Of a DNA stretch of 64,000 bases, positions 18,393 through 27,622 are shown one piece after another; position 1 is the first letter of the stretch, and each line of letters starts with the position of its first letter. The stretch spans positions 1,798,001 through 1,862,000 of the forward strand of contig NZ_VOIL01000001.1 of NCBI RefSeq assembly GCF_007994735.1. The letters are read 5' to 3'. Both the position numbers and the translations under genes were made by a program. Under the pieces are notes generated by a model. That model saw only the letters and a list, made by a program, of their open reading frames with translations, did no database searches and was not told where the DNA came from. Origin of the DNA: Nesterenkonia populi (GTDB lineage: Bacteria > Actinomycetota > Actinomycetes > Actinomycetales > Micrococcaceae).

Positions 18393-18403
18393 GGCGCCGG
18401 CTT

Positions 18404-18455
18404 AGACAGAGGAGAGCCCCCCAGCCGCTGCCGGCCGGGGGGCTCTCCTCTGTCT
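18404..18455. terminator. Bidirectional hairpin between sigA and DUF7455
   Basis: Perfect 19-bp stem: 18404-18422 pairs with 18437-18455 around a 14-nt loop. It begins 12 bases after the sigA stop and ends 9 bases before the stop of the convergent DUF7455 gene, so it can terminate both. Confidence 0.85.
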
Positions 18456-18463
18456 GGGACGAA

Positions 18464-18670
18464 TCAGCTGATTCGGTCTGACTCGTCGATCCAGCCGAGA
18501 GTCTGAGGCCTGAGAGTGTCCTCAACGGCACGGGCGTGGTGGTTGCAGAAGAGAAGCGCCCCGCCGGAGGACAGCTCGGCGCGCACATAGGCCTGGGCTC
18601 CGCAGCGGTCGCAGCGGTCCAGGGCGGTCAGCTTGGCCCCTGCCTCCAGAGTGCCGGTGGTGCTTGTCAT
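18464..18670 (-). CDS. DUF7455 small zinc-ribbon-like protein
   Basis: A 68-residue protein of a small actinobacterial family of unknown function, typically encoded near the primary sigma gene. Seen: CDRCG and CNHH, forming a CxxC...CxxH pattern that suggests one bound zinc, with an aromatic/Val segment between them (AYVRAELSSGGALLF). ATG 18670 is chosen because AGGAGG lies eight bases upstream; the longer open frame (to 18994) is antisense to the topoisomerase gene. Convergent with sigA and sharing its terminator. Confidence 0.8.
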   Translation of the reverse strand: MTSTTGTLEAGAKLTALDRCDRCGAQAYVRAELSSGGALLFCNHHARAVEDTLRPQTLGWIDESDRIS

Positions 18671-18786
18671 GTCGCCTCCTAGGGTTGCGTCAAGCAATGT
18701 CCACTCATCCAACCACGTGAATCCCGAGAAAAATCCTGAAGCCCGGCCCAGGGGCGCGCCTTTCGCTGACCGCGTACCCCTGCCGA

Positions 18787-18792
18787 TAGCCT
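18787..18792 (+). promoter_or_regulatory. -10 box of leaderless topoisomerase gene
   Basis: TAGCCT ends seven bases before ATG 18800, and no ribosome-binding site is present. Confidence 0.55.
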
Positions 18793-18799
18793 GGCGCCC

Positions 18800-20860
<2,061 letters not shown>

Positions 20861-20891
20861 GCAGCAGGCATGCGGAGTGTCACAGGTCGTT

Positions 20892-20908
20892 TTCTACATC
20901 CGGTAGAA
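20892..20908. promoter_or_regulatory. Palindrome in the ctaB promoter
   Basis: TTCTAC (20892-20897) and GTAGAA (20903-20908) form a perfect 6-5-6 inverted repeat ending four bases before the predicted -10 box of ctaB. The position fits a repressor operator overlapping the -35 region. The regulator is unknown. Confidence 0.5.
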
Positions 20909-20912
20909 CAGC

Positions 20913-20918
20913 TAGACT
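20913..20918 (+). promoter_or_regulatory. -10 box of leaderless ctaB
   Basis: TAGACT ends six bases before the GTG start at 20925. Confidence 0.55.
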
Positions 20919-20924
20919 GTCCCG

Positions 20925-21869
20925 GTGACCACAACGCCTTCCCGCACCTCAGCTGACGCGCCCGCAACGCTCGGGTTCAAGAGGAAGGCAGCGGCCTACT
21001 GGTCGCTCACCAAGCCGCGGGTGATCGAGCTGCTGCTGGTCACGACCCTCCCCACTATGTTCTTCGCCCAGCGCGGCCTGCCCGATTTCTGGACCGCTGT
21101 GGCCACCATGATCGGCGGTGCCATGGCAGCAGGCTCCGCGGGTGCGTTCAACTGCTATCTGGACCGTGACATGGACCGGCTGATGAACCGCACCAAGAAG
21201 CGGCCCCTGGTGACCGGCGAGGTGAGCCCGAGGGAGGCATTGGCCTTTGCCGCGGTGCTCGGAGCGCTCGCGCTCGGAGTCCTCTGGGTCGGCACGAATC
21301 CGCTGGCCACCGCTCTCGGAGCGGCCGCGATCTTCTTCTACGTCGTGGTGTACACCATGCTCCTGAAGCGGCGGACCGAGCAGAACATCATCTGGGGCGG
21401 CATCGCAGGATGCTTCCCCGTCGTGATCGCCTGGGCCGCGGTCAGAGAGACCCTCGAGTGGCCGGCCCTGGTGCTCTTCGTCATCATCTTCCTGTGGACT
21501 CCGCCCCACTACTGGCCGCTGTCCATGAAGTACCGGACGGACTATCAGAAGGCCGATGTTCCCATGCTCGGGGCCGTCGCGACGGAGAACACCGTCTCGG
21601 TCCAGGTGGTCCTCTACGCGTGGGCCACGGTGGTCTGCTCGCTGCTGCTGGTGCCGCTGGGCTGGGCAGGGATCACCTACACGGCGGTCGCTGTGGTCTC
21701 AGGGGCCTGGTTCGTCTGGGAATGCCACGTGCTGCACCGCAAGGCCCAGCAGGGGAGTCTGAAGCAGAAGGAGGCCATGAAGGTCTTCCACCTCTCCATC
21801 CTCTATCTCACCCTGCTGTTCGTCGGCCTGTGGCTGGATCCCTTCATCGGCCAGCCCCTGATGAGCTGA
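20925..21869 (+). CDS. ctaB: Protoheme IX farnesyltransferase (heme O synthase)
   Basis: A 314-residue integral membrane prenyltransferase that attaches farnesyl to heme b, giving heme O for cytochrome oxidases. Seen: the first Asp-rich motif NCYLDRDMD (Asn76, Asp80, Asp82, Asp84), the conserved [12 protein letters not shown] loop, the second motif region [13 protein letters not shown], and about nine hydrophobic segments. Start is GTG with a TAGACT box six bases upstream, so probably leaderless. Heme A synthase (ctaA), the next enzyme, is not in the window. Confidence 0.96.
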   Translation: MTTTPSRTSADAPATLGFKRKAAAYWSLTKPRVIELLLVTTLPTMFFAQRGLPDFWTAVATMIGGAMAAGSAGAFNCYLDRDMDRLMNRTKKRPLVTGEVSPREALAFAAVLGALALGVLWVGTNPLATALGAAAIFFYVVVYTMLLKRRTEQNIIWGGIAGCFPVVIAWAAVRETLEWPALVLFVIIFLWTPPHYWPLSMKYRTDYQKADVPMLGAVATENTVSVQVVLYAWATVVCSLLLVPLGWAGITYTAVAVVSGAWFVWECHVLHRKAQQGSLKQKEAMKVFHLSILYLTLLFVGLWLDPFIGQPLMS

Positions 21870-21908
21870 GGCGTCCCACCCTTCCCACGAGGGACGGCTG
21901 GGACGCCT
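21869..21908. terminator. Hairpin between ctaB and alcohol dehydrogenase
   Basis: AGGCGTCCCA (21869-21878) pairs with TGGGACGCCT (21899-21908), with a further CCC/GGG pairing inside. It lies between two convergent genes and overlaps the last base of the ctaB stop codon. Confidence 0.7.
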
Positions 21909-21924
21909 GCTCCAGCAGGAACGC

Positions 21925-22950
21925 TCAGGCCGTGTAGTCGATGACCACGCGGCCGTCGATCTTGCCGTGGTGCATCTCGTCGAACACTGCGTTGATGTCT
22001 CCCAGCGGCCGCTTGGAGAAGGTCGGACGGATGAACCCGCGGGCGTAGAAGTCCAGAGCCTCCTCCATGTCCTGGCGGGTTCCCACGATGGAGCCGCGAA
22101 TGGTGAGGCCCTTCAGCACAATGTCGAAGATCGGCGCGGGAAAGTCTCCCGGAGGCAGGCCGTTGAAGACGATGCTCCCGCCGCGGCGTGCCATCGTGAT
22201 GGCCTGGCCGAAGGCGCTCGGGTGCACCGCGGTGACGAGCACTCCATGGACGCCGCCCACCTTGTCCTGGATCTCCTGGGCGGGGTCCGAACCCATGGCG
22301 TTCAGGACGATCTCGGCGCCGTGCCGCTGAGCCAGGGCGAGCTTGTCGTCCGCAATGTCCACAGCAATGACTCGCATCCCCATGGCTGCCGCATACTGCA
22401 CGGCGATGTGGCCGAGTCCGCCGATCCCAGAGATGGCTACCCATTGGCCCGGGCGAACGCCGGTCATCTTCAGCCCCTTGTAGACCGTCACTCCCGCGCA
22501 CAGCACCGGCGCGATCTCATGCGGATCCGACCCTTCCGGGATAGAGGCCGCGAACCGGGCCTCAACGAGCATGTACTCGCCGAAGGATCCATCCACGGAG
22601 TAGCCGCCGTTGGTCTGTGACTCGCAGAGCGTCTCCCAGCCGGTGCGGCAGTACTCGCAGGAGCCGCAGGCGCTCCAGAGCCAGGCATTGCCCACCAGCT
22701 GACCCTCCTTCAGCTCGGTCACGCCCTCGCCGAGCTCCTCGACCACGCCCACGCCCTCGTGCCCCGGAATGAACGGGGGAGAGGGTTTCACGGGCCAGTC
22801 TCCCTCGGCGGCATGGAGGTCGGTGTGGCACACCCCTGAGGCGAGGAGCCTGACCAGAACCTGGCCCGGCCCCGGCTTGGGGGTGGGGTACTCAGTGACG
22901 TTCAGCTCCTTGCCGAAGTCCTCGACGACGGCGGCAGTCATAGTGCTCAT
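21925..22950 (-). CDS. adhP: Zinc-dependent alcohol dehydrogenase, AdhP-type
   Basis: A 341-residue medium-chain dehydrogenase that oxidises ethanol and similar primary alcohols with NAD+. Seen: catalytic zinc ligands Cys41 (GVCHTDLH), His64-Glu65 (GHEGVG) and a later cysteine (VLCAGVT); structural zinc cysteines 95, 98, 101 and 109; Rossmann motif GIGGLGHIAVQYA. ATG 22950 follows AGGGAGAC and matches the family N-terminus; the frame open to 23223 overlaps the regulator. The gene follows the GAF-domain regulator on the same strand and its promoter carries a CRP-like palindrome and the direct repeat shared with the aldehyde dehydrogenase. Together they oxidise ethanol to acetate. Confidence 0.95.
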   Translation of the reverse strand: MSTMTAAVVEDFGKELNVTEYPTPKPGPGQVLVRLLASGVCHTDLHAAEGDWPVKPSPPFIPGHEGVGVVEELGEGVTELKEGQLVGNAWLWSACGSCEYCRTGWETLCESQTNGGYSVDGSFGEYMLVEARFAASIPEGSDPHEIAPVLCAGVTVYKGLKMTGVRPGQWVAISGIGGLGHIAVQYAAAMGMRVIAVDIADDKLALAQRHGAEIVLNAMGSDPAQEIQDKVGGVHGVLVTAVHPSAFGQAITMARRGGSIVFNGLPPGDFPAPIFDIVLKGLTIRGSIVGTRQDMEEALDFYARGFIRPTFSKRPLGDINAVFDEMHHGKIDGRVVIDYTA

Positions 22951-23001
22951 AGTGTCTCCCTGGGTCGGGTGCGGCCTCGAGCCGCTGTCTGCTATTGCAT
23001 A

Positions 23002-23017
23002 TGTGATGCTAGTCACA
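23002..23017. promoter_or_regulatory. CRP-like palindrome before adhP
   Basis: TGTGA-N6-TCACA with both halves perfect, extended by one more pair (A/T) to 18 bases. It ends 51 bases before the adhP ATG and overlaps the stop codon of the upstream regulator gene. The consensus is that of CRP/GlxR family regulators. Confidence 0.65.
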
Positions 23018-24223
23018 TGGCGGTTGCATGACCGTTGCACGCGCCACCAGGGAGGATCGCTGCGGAGAGTCTGCGGGGAGCACGCGCAGCGCGGTGTACA
23101 CCGCCTCCTCGTCCTCGGCCGCCTCAGAGAGCTGAAGGTACCTCCACAGCTGTTCGGGAGTCCCGTCAGCGAGCATCGCCTCGCGCAGCTCCACGGAGAG
23201 CTGCCTGCGCAGCTCGGCCACACCTGGGGCCTCCGAGGCCGGCAGCAGGGCGCCGCCGTACAGGTCGAGTGCGAAGTCGCGCTCTCCGGCGATGAGTGCC
23301 TGGTGGACCAGCACGGCGTCCACCTCGATCGGACGGTCCAGGCGATAGGGCTTCGAGAGCAGATCCGTTCCGCCGGAAGAGGCGGGCGCGCTGCGCAGCA
23401 TGCGCCTGAGACGCACTACCTCTGCACGCAGGGTCACCTCGTGACCCGGCTCCCCGAAGAGCAGCTCCGCGAGCTCCGCCGAGGTGAGCCCCCCTTGATC
23501 GCTCAGCTGGCCGTGCCAGGCCAGCAGCGTCATGATCTCCGCGTGACGCAGGCTCAGGCGCTCCCTTGCGGCACTGCGTCCCAGCAGCGGCCTCAGGGTG
23601 CCGAGGGTGATGAGCTGCGGAAGGCCCGAGTCCGCGGTGAGGACCTTAAGCTCCGCCTCGGCGGCAGAGATCGCGGCATAGATCAGCGGCAGCGAGTGCG
23701 TGGCCACGGCCTTCTCGTCTCCCGTCAGGTCGACTATGCCGACCACGGAGCCGGTGTGCGGATTGCGGATTGGCGCGGCGGAGCAGGAGAACTGGTGCGC
23801 GGAGAAGGCGAAGTGCTCATCCTGGTGAACTTGTGAGCCGCGGCCGGTGGCCAGCGCAATGCCGGGCGCCGAGGTCCCTATCGCCTGTTCGGACCACCGC
23901 GCTCCGGGCTGAAATGCTGAGGCTTCTGCACGGCGAAGCGCGCCTTGGTCACCATCCACCCAAAGCAGGCGGCCCTCAGCATCACCGATGGCCACGATCA
24001 GCCCGGCCTCAGAGGCAGGTCGGATCAGCAGCTGCTCAAAGACCGGCAGCACCTGGCGCAGCGGATGCGTGCGTCGGAGCTCCGAGAGGTCCTCATCGGG
24101 CAGCTCAACGGGCGCCAGTGCGACACCGGGATCGCCGAGATAGGCGGCAGAACGGTGCCAGGACTCGCGCAGGTCCTGCCTCAGGCTTCCCCAGGTGTCG
24201 GGCTGGTCGGGGACGGCCCTCAT
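23009..24223 (-). CDS. GAF-domain transcriptional regulator of the alcohol/aldehyde module
   Basis: A 404-residue protein. The N-terminal half looks like the sensory part of AcoR-type activators: ESWHRSAAY, a GAF domain with SEQAIGTSAPGIAL, HQDEHFAFSAHQFSCSAAPI and GSVVGIVDLTGD. There is no sigma-54 AAA+ domain. The C-terminal half instead has LSLRHAEIMTLLAWH, LTSAELAELLFG and AEVVRLRRML, a winged-helix-like DNA-binding unit, followed by a helical BTAD-like segment. ATG 24223 has AAGGAG eight bases upstream. It lies between adhP and aldehyde dehydrogenase, so it probably activates both in response to alcohol or aldehyde; its target may be the TGCAAC repeats. Confidence 0.8.
   Translation of the reverse strand: MRAVPDQPDTWGSLRQDLRESWHRSAAYLGDPGVALAPVELPDEDLSELRRTHPLRQVLPVFEQLLIRPASEAGLIVAIGDAEGRLLWVDGDQGALRRAEASAFQPGARWSEQAIGTSAPGIALATGRGSQVHQDEHFAFSAHQFSCSAAPIRNPHTGSVVGIVDLTGDEKAVATHSLPLIYAAISAAEAELKVLTADSGLPQLITLGTLRPLLGRSAARERLSLRHAEIMTLLAWHGQLSDQGGLTSAELAELLFGEPGHEVTLRAEVVRLRRMLRSAPASSGGTDLLSKPYRLDRPIEVDAVLVHQALIAGERDFALDLYGGALLPASEAPGVAELRRQLSVELREAMLADGTPEQLWRYLQLSEAAEDEEAVYTALRVLPADSPQRSSLVARATVMQPPCD
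23023..23039 (-). promoter_or_regulatory. TGCAAC-N5-TGCAAC direct repeat before adhP
   Basis: On the minus strand TGCAAC (23039-23034) and TGCAAC (23028-23023) are separated by five bases. The element lies inside the last codons of the regulator gene, 72 bases before the adhP start. The same arrangement occurs before the aldehyde dehydrogenase. Confidence 0.6.
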
Positions 24224-24247
24224 GGTCGCTCCTTCACCCTCGAAGAG

Positions 24248-24263
24248 TGTGCTCTGGATCACA
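24248..24263. promoter_or_regulatory. CRP-like site before the GAF regulator
   Basis: TGTGC-N6-TCACA, one mismatch in the left half from TGTGA-N6-TCACA, ending 24 bases from the regulator ATG at 24223. It may allow feedback or catabolite control of the regulator. Confidence 0.4.
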
Positions 24264-24291
24264 TAATAGGCGAGCGGCGCACATCTGGCTA

Positions 24292-24308
24292 TGCAACCCC
24301 GGTGCAAC
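24292..24308 (+). promoter_or_regulatory. TGCAAC-N5-TGCAAC direct repeat before aldehyde dehydrogenase
   Basis: TGCAAC at 24292-24297 and 24303-24308, separated by five bases, 69 bases before the aldehyde dehydrogenase ATG. Same sequence, spacing, orientation and near-identical distance as the adhP copy. Confidence 0.6.
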
Positions 24309-24335
24309 CCCCACGGGCTTACCGTGAATCCAGGG

Positions 24336-24351
24336 AGTGATACAGATCACA
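24336..24351. promoter_or_regulatory. CRP-like site before aldehyde dehydrogenase
   Basis: AGTGA-N6-TCACA, one mismatch from TGTGA-N6-TCACA, ending 26 bases before the ATG at 24378. Confidence 0.45.
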
Positions 24352-24377
24352 CTCTTCAACAGATTGAAGGAGGGACC

Positions 24378-25901
<1,524 letters not shown>

Positions 25902-25911
25902 GAGGCCGGCC

Positions 25912-26301
25912 ATGGGCGCCGAACGTGTTGCCATCACTGATCAGGCGGCGTCGCTGCTGAGGCAGCTGCGCGAGGATCACGGTCAGCCGCTGATGTTCCA
26001 TCAGTCCGGCGGGTGCTGCGACGGTTCGGCGCCCATGTGCTACACCCAGGGGACGTTCGCGACCGGTCCGGCCGATGTTCTCCTCGGCGAGCTGGATGCT
26101 GGGACCCCCGAGCCCGTCCCGGTGTGGATCTCAAGGGCACAGTACGAGTACTGGTCCCACACGCACCTCACCATCGGCGTCACACATGGCAGAGGCGCAG
26201 GGTTCAGCATCGAAGGCCCGACCGGTCACAGGTTCATCATCCACTCCCGCCTCTTCACCGAGGACGAGCTCCAAGAACTGGACCCGGTGACGTCGGGCTA
26301 G
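25912..26301 (+). CDS. DUF779 domain-containing protein
   Basis: A 129-residue protein of a family that is regularly encoded directly after acetaldehyde-type aldehyde dehydrogenases; its role is not established. Seen: a possible metal or thiol site HQSGGCCDGSAPMC (His30, Cys35, Cys36, Cys43), a conserved SRAQYEYWSHTHLTIGV segment and FSIEGPTGHRF. It is 10 bases after the dehydrogenase stop with AGGAGG before the start, so co-translated. It ends in the same CTAG tetranucleotide that supplies the stop of the convergent MFS gene. A folding or maturation factor for the dehydrogenase is a guess from context. Confidence 0.85.
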   Translation: MGAERVAITDQAASLLRQLREDHGQPLMFHQSGGCCDGSAPMCYTQGTFATGPADVLLGELDAGTPEPVPVWISRAQYEYWSHTHLTIGVTHGRGAGFSIEGPTGHRFIIHSRLFTEDELQELDPVTSG

Positions 26302-27545
26302 AGGAGTCCGGCGCGACGCCGGGTGGTGCGGTTGGCGTGCACCGAGTAGCGGGGCAGCCAACGCCCCATCACCCCGGCGCCGAGGATCCCGTAGCTTCCG
26401 GCAGCCCAGACGCCCAGCGCCAGCGAGCCCACGGCGGCGCCGGCCGCCAGCGTCAGGGGCCCGGCGCCCATCCCGATATCGACCAGCAGGCGCCAGGCGC
26501 CCAAGAACTGCGGGCGCGCCTCGGGGGGAGCAATATCGGAGGAGATGGTCATCATGACCCCGGAGCCGATCCCGTTGGTGAAGCCCAGCAGCAATGCCAC
26601 CCAGGTCAGCTGAGCAGCATCGGAGGTCAGCGGAACCAGCGCCATCGCCAGCGCCAGCCCGAGCATCGCCGGCAGCCCGACCCAGAGGCGGCCCATATGG
26701 TCCATCACCTTCCCGGCGGGGTAGAAGAGCAGCATGTCGATGCCGCCGGCGATGCCGTAGATGACCGAGATAGTGGTGGGCTCGAGCTCCATGTACTCGC
26801 CCCACAGGGGGATCACCTGCTGCCGTGCGCCGCGGATCGCGCCGACCAGCATCCCGCAGAAGCCCAGGGTGAGCAGCAGCCGTCCGTGATCCCTGATGAC
26901 CCTCCAGAGCCGCTGAGGGGGGTGAGCGGAAGCACGGGCGGCGCTTGGGCCGGCGGCGCTCTCCGAAGCGGTGGGCCTGGCCAGCAGAATGGTGGTGATG
27001 GCCGCGGCCGCCGCACAGGCAGCCAGCACGAAGACCCAGCGGAGGTCACCGCCCAGGCTGACCAGCGCCCCCAGGAAAGGGCCGACGAACTGGCCGATCC
27101 GATGCACGCCGCCCAACGTGGAGAGCACTCGGGCGCGCTGCATCGGGTCGGCCACCTCGGTCAGATAAGAGTGCCTGGCCAGGTGGAAGACCGCGTTCGC
27201 GCAGCCGACGAGAAGGATCGCCGCCCCCAGGGTGAGCGCCGAGGGGGAGAGGCCCGCCAGCAGGAAGGCAGCCCCGGCGGCGGCGCCGGCCAGGATCATC
27301 GCCCGTCGGTCCCCGATGCGGGAAGCGAGCGCGCCCGCAGGCAGATCCGCCACGATCTGGCCGATGGGCAGCATTGCAGCGATCACGGCGGCGCCGGCGA
27401 GCGTGGCGCCGCGCTCGGTGGCGAAGGAGGGCAGGATCGGAATGATCGCACCGATGCCGGTGGAGAACACGAAGGCCGGGATGAGCGCGCCGAGCACCAC
27501 CGTGCGCCACGGGAACATCGGGGTGCGGGAAGACGCGGCGGCCAC
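26298..27545 (-). CDS. MFS transporter
   Basis: A 415-residue major facilitator with about 12 hydrophobic segments. Seen: an N-terminal half with the loop 2-3 type motif (LPAGALASRIGDRRAMIL, around residues 74-91) and a second half with FYPAGKVMDHMGRLWVGLP in the equivalent position, giving the usual internal duplication. The substrate cannot be told. GTG 27545 is preceded seven bases earlier by TAGGCT, so the transcript is probably leaderless; it is divergent from the helicase gene, with the two -10 boxes about 50 bases apart. Its stop shares CTAG with the DUF779 stop. Confidence 0.88.
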   Translation of the reverse strand: MAAASSRTPMFPWRTVVLGALIPAFVFSTGIGAIIPILPSFATERGATLAGAAVIAAMLPIGQIVADLPAGALASRIGDRRAMILAGAAAGAAFLLAGLSPSALTLGAAILLVGCANAVFHLARHSYLTEVADPMQRARVLSTLGGVHRIGQFVGPFLGALVSLGGDLRWVFVLAACAAAAAITTILLARPTASESAAGPSAARASAHPPQRLWRVIRDHGRLLLTLGFCGMLVGAIRGARQQVIPLWGEYMELEPTTISVIYGIAGGIDMLLFYPAGKVMDHMGRLWVGLPAMLGLALAMALVPLTSDAAQLTWVALLLGFTNGIGSGVMMTISSDIAPPEARPQFLGAWRLLVDIGMGAGPLTLAAGAAVGSLALGVWAAGSYGILGAGVMGRWLPRYSVHANRTTRRRAGLL

Positions 27546-27552
27546 GGGCCAC

Positions 27553-27558
27553 AGCCTA
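27553..27558 (-). promoter_or_regulatory. -10 box of leaderless MFS gene
   Basis: TAGGCT on the minus strand ends seven bases before GTG 27545. Confidence 0.5.
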
Positions 27559-27610
27559 CTCCCGAGGAACCTGCACGACGCAGGGCACTGGCCGCACAGG
27601 CTGGGGCCGC

Positions 27611-27616
27611 TAGGGT
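27611..27616 (+). promoter_or_regulatory. -10 box of leaderless helicase gene
   Basis: TAGGGT ends six bases before ATG 27623; the GGAGG that follows it is too close to the ATG to act as a normal ribosome-binding site. Confidence 0.5.
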
Positions 27617-27622
27617 GGAGGC

